Assembly: GCA_017468115.1 (NCBI GenBank) | Contig: JAFUJS010000018.1 | Coordinates: 1 to 32,096, forward strand | Length of the DNA stretch: 32,096 nt | DNA from: Clostridia bacterium | GTDB lineage: Bacteria; Bacillota_A; Clostridia; Oscillospirales; CAG-272 | Reading direction: 5' to 3' | In this document: positions 5,781-13,875 of the stretch, piece by piece | How the letters are laid out: each line of letters begins with the position of its first letter | How positions within the stretch are numbered: position 1 is the stretch's first letter | Position numbers and translations under genes: made by a program | The notes under the pieces: model-generated | Databases searched by the model: none | Told to the model about the DNA's origin: nothing | The model's input: only the letters and a program-made list of their open reading frames with translations

Positions 5781-7070
5781 ATGCAAATGAGCAAAAACAA
5801 AGAATTAATTGTAAAAATGACATACTTAGCAGTGCTTACTGCGCTGGTAGTCATTTTACAAACAACAGGAATCGCTATTAAGCTGCCATTTTTGGCAACT
5901 CCGGTTAGCCTGGTGCTTGTACCGATAGTTTTAGGTGCATGCCTGCTTGGCGTAAGGGCGGGTGCGTTCTTAGGCTTCGTGTTCGGCTTAATCGTAACAA
6001 TAACCTGTTGCTTTATGGGCATGGACCCAACATTCACCGGAATATTGTTCCAAGAGCATCCGGTAATCACCGTGCTTTTGTGCTTATCCAAGTCAACCTT
6101 GGCAGGACTTGTGTCAGGCTTGGTTTACAAGCCCTTCAAGGACAAAAATGAGGGTATGCGTGTGGTAGGAACATTTGTTGCCGCTGCCGCTGCGCCAATT
6201 GTAAATACAGGCACATTTATCATCGGTTGTCTCATAATGTCAGATACATTTAATGCTAACTTTACAGGCGGACAAAATATCTTCTATGTTTTATTTATCG
6301 TTATAGCCGGCTTTAACTTCTTGTTTGAGTTTGCGCTAAATATGATTCTTGCCCCAACTATCAGCTTTGTAGTCAGAGTAGTAGAAAAGCAAGTAACCAA
6401 GCCAAAGGTAAATAAACAGAATCTAAGATATAAGGTTGCGCTTTTTGATATGGACGGCACCCTTGTTAACACCTTCGAGGGCGTTAAAAACTCTCTGATT
6501 TACGCCTTTGAAAAGCTGGGTGACCCTGTTCAGGACAATCTTCAGCGCTTTATCGGTCCGCCACTTACACAATCTTTTAAGGAATTTTGTGGCTACGACG
6601 AAGAAAAAATGAACCTTGCTATTGAGTATTACAGAGAATACTATGCAAAGCAGGGTATTGACGAGTGTCAGCTCTATGATGGTATAAAGGAGCTTCTCAG
6701 AGACCTGAAAAATGCGGGTGTGAAAATCTATCTTGCAACCTCAAAGCCTGACATTTTCGCACACAGGTTGGCACATAATTTTGAAATCAGCCCATATTTT
6801 GACTATTTTGCTTGTGCCTCAGCTGACGAAAAAACACGCACCACTAAGGAGCAGGTTATGGCTCTTGCTATGGAGCAGCTTGAGGGCTACGACAAGAAGG
6901 ACATCGTTATGATAGGCGACCGTCATTTTGATATTAACGGTGCAAAGGCATTCGGAATTTCCTCAATCGGCGTTACCTTTGGCTTTGGCTCTGAAGAGGA
7001 GCTGAGGGAGACAGGTGCAACTCATATTGCCCATAATACAGAGGAAATTAAGTCTATCGTACTGGCATAA
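5781..7070 (+). CDS. ECF-type S component fused to a HAD-family phosphatase
   Basis: A 429-residue two-part protein. Residues 1-205 form about six hydrophobic segments. The pattern (LAVLTALVVILQTTG near the start, then LPFLATPVSLVLVPIVLGA and LLGVRAGAFLGFVFGL) is that of energy-coupling-factor vitamin transporter S components. Residues 215-429 are a complete HAD hydrolase of the phosphoglycolate-phosphatase type. Its motifs are LFDMDGTLVNTFEG (Asp223/Asp225), ATSKPD (motif 2), Lys in TTKEQV (motif 3) and MIGDRHFDINGAKAFG (motif 4). AAGGAG six bases before ATG 5781 sets the start; the longer ATG at 5688 has no ribosome site. Next to coaX, pantothenate is the obvious candidate substrate (PanT-like), but this is inferred from context. 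No stop or frameshift separates the domains, so the fusion appears genuine. A terminator follows. Confidence 0.8.
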   Translation: MQMSKNKELIVKMTYLAVLTALVVILQTTGIAIKLPFLATPVSLVLVPIVLGACLLGVRAGAFLGFVFGLIVTITCCFMGMDPTFTGILFQEHPVITVLLCLSKSTLAGLVSGLVYKPFKDKNEGMRVVGTFVAAAAAPIVNTGTFIIGCLIMSDTFNANFTGGQNIFYVLFIVIAGFNFLFEFALNMILAPTISFVVRVVEKQVTKPKVNKQNLRYKVALFDMDGTLVNTFEGVKNSLIYAFEKLGDPVQDNLQRFIGPPLTQSFKEFCGYDEEKMNLAIEYYREYYAKQGIDECQLYDGIKELLRDLKNAGVKIYLATSKPDIFAHRLAHNFEISPYFDYFACASADEKTRTTKEQVMALAMEQLEGYDKKDIVMIGDRHFDINGAKAFGISSIGVTFGFGSEEELRETGATHIAHNTEEIKSIVLA

Positions 7071-7074
7071 AAAA

Positions 7075-7102
7075 CAAAGCATCACTGCGGTGGTGCTTTT
7101 TT
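7075..7102 (+). terminator. Terminator after the S-component/HAD gene
   Basis: GCATCAC (7079-7085), TGCG loop, GTGGTGC (7090-7096), T6: seven pairs with one G-U. Confidence 0.85.
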
Positions 7103-7127
7103 ATTTCAAAAAAATTTGAAAAAGCTA

Positions 7128-7156
7128 TTGACTTGAAAAAAAGCCTGTGCTATCAT
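7128..7156 (+). promoter_or_regulatory. Promoter of ilvE
   Basis: TTGACT (7128-7133), 17 bases, TATCAT (7151-7156), giving a start of transcription near 7163, just before the palindromic operator. Confidence 0.85.
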
Positions 7157-7169
7157 TAACACATAAATA

Positions 7170-7185
7170 CTTTAGTGCGCTAAAG
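7170..7185 (+). promoter_or_regulatory. Candidate HisR/TrpR-family operator at ilvE
   Basis: CTTTAG-TGCG-CTAAAG, perfect six-base arms. The core TTTAGTGCGCTAAA differs at only two central positions from TTTAGTACACTAAA at the hisR promoter (21500-21513). It lies about 8-21 bases after the predicted transcription start and runs into the AAAGAGG ribosome site, a roadblock-type position. Assignment to HisR rests on this match and on the hisR promoter holding the same site. Confidence 0.65.
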
Positions 7186-7195
7186 AGGTAATACT

Positions 7196-8257
7196 ATGGA
7201 AATCAAAATTACTAAAACTCAAAACCCAACAGAATTGGCAGAGGAAGGCACCCTTGGCTTTGGTAAGCATTTTACCGACCATATGTTCATTATGGACTAT
7301 GAGGCAGGCAAGGGCTGGCACAACGCAAGAATAGTGCCCTTCGGATATATCAGCCTTCATCCTGCATCCACCGTTTTACATTACGGTGCTGAAATTTTTG
7401 AGGGCTTAAAGGCATACAGATTGGCTGATGGCAGCATTCAGCTGTTCAGACCAATGGAAAATATCAGAAGAATGAATGATTCCGCTGATAGAATGTGCCT
7501 ACCTAAAATAGATGAGCAGGACTTCTTACAGGCTCTTTGCGAGTTTGTAAAATTAGAGGAAAGATTTGTTCCTCACTCCTTCGGTACATCCTTATACCTT
7601 CGTCCGTATATGTTCGGAAATGATGAAACTCTCGGTGTTCACACAGTAAAGAGAGCAACCTTTATGATTATCGGCTCCCCAAGCGGAAGCTATTATGCAG
7701 AGGGCATCAACCCTGTTAAGATTATGATTGAAAACGAGGATGTTCGTGCAGTCAAGGGTGGCACAGGCGCCGTTAAATGCGGTGGTAACTATGCCGCATC
7801 TAACAGAGCAGGTGAGAAGGCTAGCCGTGTTGGCTACTCACAGGTTCTTTGGCTCGACGGTGTTCACAGAAAGTACATCGAAGAGGTTGGCGCAATGAAC
7901 GTTATGTTCAAAATTGATGGCGAAATCGTAACCCCAATGCTTACAGGCTCAATCCTACCGGGAATTACAAGAAAATCCTGCATCGAGGTTCTTAAATCCT
8001 TTGGTTATAAGGTAAATGAAAGACTTTTGTCCGTTGATGAGCTGATCGAGGCTCTTGAAAACGGCAAGCTGGAGGAGGCTTGGGGCACAGGCACAGCGGC
8101 AGTAGTTTCCCCAATTGGCAGATTCTCCTACGCCGGCAAGGAATATGATGTAAACGGTGGCAAAATCGGAGAGGTTACAAGGAAACTTTACGACACACTC
8201 ACAGGCATTCAATGGGGTAAGGTAGAGGATACCTTCAACTGGACCTATAAGCTTTGA
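7196..8257 (+). CDS. ilvE: Branched-chain amino acid aminotransferase
   Basis: Cytosolic PLP enzyme that transaminates the 2-oxo acids of valine, leucine and isoleucine with glutamate, the last step of all three pathways. The 353-residue length and the sequence match the longer, BcaT/BCAT-like group of class IV aminotransferases: LHYGAEIFEGLKAYR (61-75), FGTSLYLRPYMFG, the PLP lysine in TGAVKCGGNYAAS (Lys194), and EEVGAMNVMF then LTGSILPGITR. The ATG follows AAAGAGG. It is a single-gene unit with its own promoter, palindromic operator and terminator, separate from the large operon that begins 650 bases later. The operator matches that of hisR, so its expression may follow the histidine regulator rather than the leucine T-box. 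Confidence 0.96.
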   Translation: MEIKITKTQNPTELAEEGTLGFGKHFTDHMFIMDYEAGKGWHNARIVPFGYISLHPASTVLHYGAEIFEGLKAYRLADGSIQLFRPMENIRRMNDSADRMCLPKIDEQDFLQALCEFVKLEERFVPHSFGTSLYLRPYMFGNDETLGVHTVKRATFMIIGSPSGSYYAEGINPVKIMIENEDVRAVKGGTGAVKCGGNYAASNRAGEKASRVGYSQVLWLDGVHRKYIEEVGAMNVMFKIDGEIVTPMLTGSILPGITRKSCIEVLKSFGYKVNERLLSVDELIEALENGKLEEAWGTGTAAVVSPIGRFSYAGKEYDVNGGKIGEVTRKLYDTLTGIQWGKVEDTFNWTYKL

Positions 8258-8258
8258 T

Positions 8259-8364
8259 AAGCTTCGCATTTCTGTGTTGCTCCTCGTACACAATCTCGAC
8301 TATCGCAAGATAGCCTTCGTCTGTGTACTCCGGTGCGCCTAGAAATGCTTGCTTCTGAAAGCTT
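8259..8364. repeat. Structured hairpin repeat, copy 1
   Basis: Outer inverted repeats AAGCTT (8259-8264, 8359-8364) and GCATTTCT/AGAAATGC (8266-8273/8341-8348). Inside are GTACACA/TGTGTAC (8286-8292/8322-8328), CGA/TCG and CTATC-GCAA-GATAG (8300-8313). The near-invariant flanks are TCCTCGT and CGGTGCGCC. It starts two bases after the ilvE stop codon. Confidence 0.75.
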
Positions 8365-8456
8365 ATACTGTCTTGTTCCTCGTACACAATCTCGACTATC
8401 GCAAGATAGCCTTCGTCTGTGTGCTCCGGTGCGCCTGGAAATGCTTGCTTCTAAAG
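8365..8456. repeat. Structured hairpin repeat, copy 2 (tandem, 96-bp period)
   Basis: From 8377 (TCCTCGTACAC) it repeats copy 1 with very few changes at an offset of 96 bases. One change turns the outer arm TGTGTAC into TGTGTGC, which still pairs as G-U. The left terminal arm is degenerate, so this copy arose by tandem duplication or is decaying. Confidence 0.75.
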
Positions 8457-8483
8457 GCTAGACAGATTCCATTAAAAACCAAT

Positions 8484-8509
8484 AAAAACGGGCAAATTGC
8501 CCGTTTTTT
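8484..8509 (+). terminator. Terminator of ilvE
   Basis: AAAAA, CGGGCA (8489-8494), AAT, TGCCCG (8498-8503), T6. Strong and symmetrical; it separates ilvE from the leucine operon. Confidence 0.9.
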
Positions 8510-8572
8510 GTTTTATTTCGCTTTAGCGCTTTAACAAAGTAAAATATTTTTTAATAAATTTGCAAAAAAGTA

Positions 8573-8601
8573 TTGACAAATAGACAAACATACTATAAAA
8601 T
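8573..8601 (+). promoter_or_regulatory. Promoter of the leuA operon
   Basis: TTGACA (8573-8578), 17 bases, TAAAAT (8596-8601), within an A/T-rich tract. Transcription from about 8608 would start the T-box leader. Confidence 0.75.
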
Positions 8602-8619
8602 ATACAATATATATAAAAA

Positions 8620-8885
8620 CTTTGAAGGGAACATACCTTTTGGGGGCTTTTAGAGAGCTGTCGTGTGGTGCAAGACAGCAGTCCGAAGATGGTTGTCTCA
8701 TCCCTGAGTTGCTAACTGAACGGAAACAAGTAGGCTTAGTCGGGCTCTCCCGTTATAGAGATGGCGCTGTTGTTAGACAGCCAGAGTGGACTATTAGTCA
8801 AAAAAGAGTGGTACCGCGGAGAAAGCTTCGTCTCTTTTATGCGATTTTATTTTGAAGTGCGCATAAGAGGGACAATTTTTATTTT
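8620..8885 (+). promoter_or_regulatory. T-box riboswitch, probable leucine specifier (CTC)
   Basis: The conserved T-box AGAGTGGTACCGCGG is at 8805-8819. Stem I shows the AGAGAG motif (8652-8657) and an apical hairpin GCTGTC-GTGTGGTGCAA-GACAGC. Its 3' side, GTCTCATCCCTGAG (8695-8708), places codon CTC at 8697-8699 in the specifier position. CGGG-CTCT-CCCG with TTATAGAG (8741-8760) is the next helix. AAAGAG before the T-box and CTCTTT (8832-8837) close the antiterminator. Uncharged tRNA-Leu should pair with the T-box and favour transcription of the leuA operon, whose first gene makes the leucine-specific enzyme. The specifier reading is by position and could be off by one base. Confidence 0.93.
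8830..8885 (+). terminator. T-box-controlled terminator
   Basis: GTCTCTTTTATGCG (8830-8843), a 16-base loop and CGCATAAGAGGGAC (8860-8873) form 14 pairs including two G-U, followed by AATTTTTATTTT. The 5' arm shares CTCTTT with the antiterminator, so the two structures exclude each other. Confidence 0.9.
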
Positions 8886-8919
8886 AACCTCTCACGGTGG
8901 CGCACAGAAAGGAACGACT

Positions 8920-10578
8920 ATGAAAAACTGTAAAAAGTATTCAAAGCAATTTTTCGCTCCATCAAATGTAACTATGGATTGGGTGAAAAAGGAATCTATT
9001 GAAAATCCACCAATTTGGTGTAGCGTTGACTTGAGAGATGGCAACCAAGCACTTATTATTCCTATGAGTCTGGAGGAAAAGCTGGAGTTTTTTAAGCTCC
9101 TATGCAAGGTGGGCTTTAAGGAAATCGAAATCGGCTTTCCGGCTGCCTCTGAAACTGAATATGAATTTTGTAGAACTCTTATTGAAAACAACCTGATTCC
9201 CGACGACGTTACAATTCAGGTTCTCACTCAGTCAAGAGAGCATATTATTGCAAAGACCTTTGAGGCAATTGACGGCGCTAAGCACGCAGTTGTCCATCTA
9301 TACAATTCCACCTCTGTTGCTCAGAGAGAGCAGGTGTTCAAAAAGAGCAAAAAGGAAATTATCGACATTGCAAAATTCGGTGCGGAGCTTTGTAACAAGT
9401 ACAAGGCTAAGGCAAAGGGCAAAATTACCTTTGAGTATTCACCCGAAAGCTTTACAGGCACAGAGCCTGAGTTTGCCGCAGAAATCTGCAACGAGGTTAT
9501 CTCTATTTGGAACCCAACACCAAACGACAAGGTAATTATCAACCTTCCCGTAACCGTGTCCCATTCTATGCCACACGTTTACGCAAATCAGGTTGAATAT
9601 ATGTGCAAAAACCTAAAGAACAGAGAAAGCCTTATTATTTCTCTCCACCCGCACAATGACCGTGGCTGTGCAGTTGCAGACAGCGAAATGGGTCTTTTGG
9701 CAGGCGGCGACAGAATAGAGGGTACACTCTTCGGAAACGGCGAAAGAACAGGAAACGTGGACATCATTACCCTTGCCCTTAATATGTATTCACAGGGCAT
9801 TGACCCACAGCTTGACTTTTCCAACCTTCCGGAAATTACCGAGGTTTACGAAAAGGTTACAAGAATGCACGTCTATGAAAGACAGCCATATAGCGGTCAG
9901 CTTGTATTTGCTGCCTTTAGCGGCTCCCATCAGGACGCAATTGCAAAGGGTATGAAGTACAGACAGGGCACAGAGCGAGTCTGGGATGTACCATATCTCC
10001 CAATCGACCCAACAGACGTTGGCAGGGTATACGAGGCAGATGTTATTCGTATCAACTCCCAGTCAGGCAAGGGTGGTATTGGTTATATTCTTGAAACACA
10101 ATTTAATCACATTTTGCCACCAAAGATGAGAGAGGCATTTGGTTATCATATCAAGAGCATCTCCGACCACGAGCACAGAGAGCTTCAGCCTAAGGAGGTT
10201 TACGACATATTTGTTCGTGACTTCGTTAACATCAGCTCCCCGGTAAGCGTGGAAAAATCCGTTTTCTCCAAAATTGAGGACGGTCGTATGGCAGAGTGTG
10301 AAATCAAATATGGCGATAAGATTACACAGCTGACAACACAGGGTAACGGCCGCTTGGATGCAGTAAGCAATGCAATCAAGCAGGTTATCGGTGTAGACTA
10401 TCAGCTGGACAACTATACACAGCATGCCCTCGAGGGTAAAACCACCTCAGAGGCGGCATCATACGTAAGCATCAGCGCAAACGGAAAAACCTACTACGGT
10501 ACAGGAATTGATAGCGATATCATTACCTCATCTGTAAAGGCTTTGCTTAGTGCAGTAAACATTATGCTTACAAAATGA
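8920..10578 (+). CDS. leuA: 2-isopropylmalate synthase, long (yeast-type) form
   Basis: Condenses 2-oxoisovalerate with acetyl-CoA, the first leucine-specific step. The start is ATG 8920 behind GAAAGGA; the frame extends further upstream only through the T-box terminator. The 552-residue product matches the longer LeuA type (TIGR00970-like). It opens MKNCKKYSKQFFAPS, then has the HMGL catalytic core with WCSVDLRDGNQAL (Arg39, Asp40), EIEIGFPAAS, the metal-binding HPHNDRG and LFGNGERTGNVD. The C-terminal LeuA dimer/regulatory domain from about residue 425, ending ADGIDSDIITSSVKAL-like (here GTGIDSDIITSSVKALLSA), is where leucine feedback is expected in the family. First gene of the T-box operon; its stop overlaps an ATG of the ilvB region. 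Confidence 0.95.
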   Translation: MKNCKKYSKQFFAPSNVTMDWVKKESIENPPIWCSVDLRDGNQALIIPMSLEEKLEFFKLLCKVGFKEIEIGFPAASETEYEFCRTLIENNLIPDDVTIQVLTQSREHIIAKTFEAIDGAKHAVVHLYNSTSVAQREQVFKKSKKEIIDIAKFGAELCNKYKAKAKGKITFEYSPESFTGTEPEFAAEICNEVISIWNPTPNDKVIINLPVTVSHSMPHVYANQVEYMCKNLKNRESLIISLHPHNDRGCAVADSEMGLLAGGDRIEGTLFGNGERTGNVDIITLALNMYSQGIDPQLDFSNLPEITEVYEKVTRMHVYERQPYSGQLVFAAFSGSHQDAIAKGMKYRQGTERVWDVPYLPIDPTDVGRVYEADVIRINSQSGKGGIGYILETQFNHILPPKMREAFGYHIKSISDHEHRELQPKEVYDIFVRDFVNISSPVSVEKSVFSKIEDGRMAECEIKYGDKITQLTTQGNGRLDAVSNAIKQVIGVDYQLDNYTQHALEGKTTSEAASYVSISANGKTYYGTGIDSDIITSSVKALLSAVNIMLTK

Positions 10579-10592
10579 AAGGAGAGCGGCCT

Positions 10593-12287
10593 ATGAAAAT
10601 GACAGGCGCAGAAATCATCATAAATACCTTGATTGAGCAGGGTACAACCGATGTTTTCGGTTATCCGGGCGGACAGGTAATCAATATTTACGACGCACTT
10701 TACAAAAACAGCGACAGAATTAATCACATCCTCACTGCACACGAGCAGGGTGCTGCCCACGCAGCAGACGGATATTCAAGGGCAACGGGCAAGGTTGGTG
10801 TTTGCATCGCAACCTCCGGTCCCGGCGCTACAAACCTTGTTACAGGTATTGCTACCGCAATGCTTGACTCAATTCCAATGGTTGCCATTACAGGTAACGT
10901 TCCTTGCTCCCTAATCGGTAAGGACAGCTTCCAGGAAATTGATATTACAGGTATTACACTTCCAATTACAAAGCACAACTATTTTGTAAACAAAATTGAG
11001 GATTTGGCAGACTCCATTCGCGAGGCGTTCCAAATCGCAAAATCAGGTAGGCCCGGTCCTGTTTTGGTTGACGTACCAAAGGACGTACAGGTTGCAGTTT
11101 ATGATTACGAGCCACAGCCGATTGTTGAAAAGATTCCTTTGCCAAAGGCAGATGAGGAGTCCATTGACGAGGCAGTTGCCTTGATTAACGAATCAAAAAG
11201 ACCATACATCTACATAGGTGGCGGCGCTGCCGGACTTGGTATGGGTAAGGAAATTATTGAGTTTGCAGAGAAGATTGATGCTTGCATCGGTTGTACCTTT
11301 ATGGGTCTTTCCGCAGTTCCCGATGGCTGTGAAAGATTCCTTGGTATGCAGGGCATGCACGGACACTTTGCTTCCTCAGTTGCTCAAAAGCACGCTGACC
11401 TTATTATCGGTGTTGGTGTTCGCTTCAGCGATAGAGCAACAGGCAATACCGCAAAGTTTGCTAAGCAAACAAAGATTATTCAGCTAGACCCCGATTTTGC
11501 CGAAATCAACAAAAACGTTAATGTTGACCTTGGTATCATTGCCGACGTTCGTGATTCCTTCCTAAGAATTGCGGAAAAATGTCAGGCAGGCAAAAAGCCG
11601 GAATGGGAAAAGCAGGTTGAGGAGCTTAAGGCTAAGGAAGAGGCAATTGCTAAGAAGGCGGCAAAAATGGCTGGAGACAGAATGACTCCAAAGATGATTT
11701 TTGATGTTATCAACGCAAATAAGCTTCCAAGAACAATTATCACAACAGACGTTGGTCAGCACCAAATGTGGGCTGCACAATATGCAAAATTTGACACAAC
11801 AAGGCGCTTTGTTTCCAGCGGCGGCCTTGGCACAATGGGCTTTGGCTTAGGTGCCGCAATGGGCGCTATGGTTGCCACAGGCGACCCAACAATACTCATT
11901 ACAGGCGACGGTAGCTTTGGTATGAACCTGAATGAGCTTGCAACAGCCGTTAGCTACAACATACCCGTAATAATTGTTCTTATGAACAACGGCGTTTTGG
12001 GTATGGTAAGACAATGGCAAAATCTATTCTTCCAAAAGAGGTTTTCACAAACTGTTCTTGACAGAAAGACAGACTTTGTAAAGCTTGCAGAGGCGTTCGG
12101 TGCGACAGGTATGCGTGCAACCAATATTGACGAGTTTGAATCTGCCTTCAAAAAGGCGCTTACAGTAGGCGGACCTGTTGTAATTGATACTTATGTTGAC
12201 AAGGATGAATTTGTACTTCCAATGCTTCCTCCGGGTGGCTCAATTGACGACATTATCACAGACGTAGGAGGAGAGAACAATGAGTAA
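10593..12287 (+). CDS. ilvB: Acetolactate synthase, large (catalytic) subunit
   Basis: Thiamine-diphosphate enzyme joining pyruvate with pyruvate or 2-oxobutyrate, the first common step to valine/leucine and isoleucine. The start is ATG 10593, eight bases after AAAGGAGAG; the ATG at 10575 overlapping the leuA stop lies before that site. The 564 residues show the three expected parts: N-terminal pyrimidine-binding domain with catalytic Glu51 in LTAHEQGAAHAADGYSR, a central domain starting near 190, and the diphosphate-binding GDGSFGMNLNE motif from residue 438 leading to MNNGVLGMVRQWQ. FAD-site residues of biosynthetic enzymes appear present. It partners with IlvN, whose gene overlaps its stop. 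Confidence 0.96.
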   Translation: MKMTGAEIIINTLIEQGTTDVFGYPGGQVINIYDALYKNSDRINHILTAHEQGAAHAADGYSRATGKVGVCIATSGPGATNLVTGIATAMLDSIPMVAITGNVPCSLIGKDSFQEIDITGITLPITKHNYFVNKIEDLADSIREAFQIAKSGRPGPVLVDVPKDVQVAVYDYEPQPIVEKIPLPKADEESIDEAVALINESKRPYIYIGGGAAGLGMGKEIIEFAEKIDACIGCTFMGLSAVPDGCERFLGMQGMHGHFASSVAQKHADLIIGVGVRFSDRATGNTAKFAKQTKIIQLDPDFAEINKNVNVDLGIIADVRDSFLRIAEKCQAGKKPEWEKQVEELKAKEEAIAKKAAKMAGDRMTPKMIFDVINANKLPRTIITTDVGQHQMWAAQYAKFDTTRRFVSSGGLGTMGFGLGAAMGAMVATGDPTILITGDGSFGMNLNELATAVSYNIPVIIVLMNNGVLGMVRQWQNLFFQKRFSQTVLDRKTDFVKLAEAFGATGMRATNIDEFESAFKKALTVGGPVVIDTYVDKDEFVLPMLPPGGSIDDIITDVGGENNE

Positions 12288-12810
12288 CAAGTTTGTAATT
12301 GCCGTATACGTTGACAACAAATTCGGCGTACTTACAAGAGTAACAAGTATGTTTACCCGTCGTGGCTTCAACATTGACGCACTTACAGTTGGCGAAACTG
12401 AATGCCCTGAGTATTCAAGAATTACAATTTGCTTAAGTGGTGAGGGCTATGCAAAGGAGCAGCTTATTAATCAGCTCCGCAAGCTTATCAACGTTAAAAA
12501 GGTTGAGGTTATCGAAAATACTATGAGCGTTAAGCGTGAGCTTGCACTCATCAAGGTAAAAAACAACTCACAAACAAGGGCAGACGTTCTTTCTGCGGTT
12601 GAGGTATACAGGGCAAAGGTAATCGACTTTACCGCCAGCGAAATGTGTATCGAAATCACAGGAGAGCCAAGCAAAATCAATGCTTTTATTGAGTATATGA
12701 AGCCTTACGAAATTATTGAAATGTGCCGTACAGGTATCGTTGCTCTTGAAAGAGGAAGCGGAACATTGCTTTCTAAGAACACCAAAACAGGTGTACACAA
12801 AACCAAGTAA
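12280..12810 (+). CDS. ilvN: Acetolactate synthase, small (regulatory) subunit
   Basis: ACT-domain subunit that activates IlvB and carries valine feedback control in this family. 176 residues: the N-terminal ACT domain (residues 4-80) has VYVDNKFGVLTRVTSMFTRRG and IDALTVGETECPEYSRI, and the C-terminal acetolactate-synthase small-subunit domain includes VKNNSQTRADVLSAVEV and ends with a charged tail. The ATG lies eight bases inside ilvB behind GTAGGAGGAG, so the two subunits are translationally coupled. A start at 12280 gives the expected family length. Sometimes named ilvH. Confidence 0.94.
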   Translation: MSNKFVIAVYVDNKFGVLTRVTSMFTRRGFNIDALTVGETECPEYSRITICLSGEGYAKEQLINQLRKLINVKKVEVIENTMSVKRELALIKVKNNSQTRADVLSAVEVYRAKVIDFTASEMCIEITGEPSKINAFIEYMKPYEIIEMCRTGIVALERGSGTLLSKNTKTGVHKTK

Positions 12811-13854
<1,044 letters not shown>

Positions 13855-13875
13855 TCCTATTTTAGGAGAAGAAAA

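Noticed and set aside
8281..8456. CRISPR array for the tandem repeat behind ilvE
   Set aside because: The repeated unit is nearly the whole 96-base period, it has internal stems and no variable spacers, and no cas genes are present.
8519..8534. CTTTAGCGCTTTAA as a HisR-type site before leuA
   Set aside because: Only one half matches, and it lies about 40 bases upstream of the -35 box.
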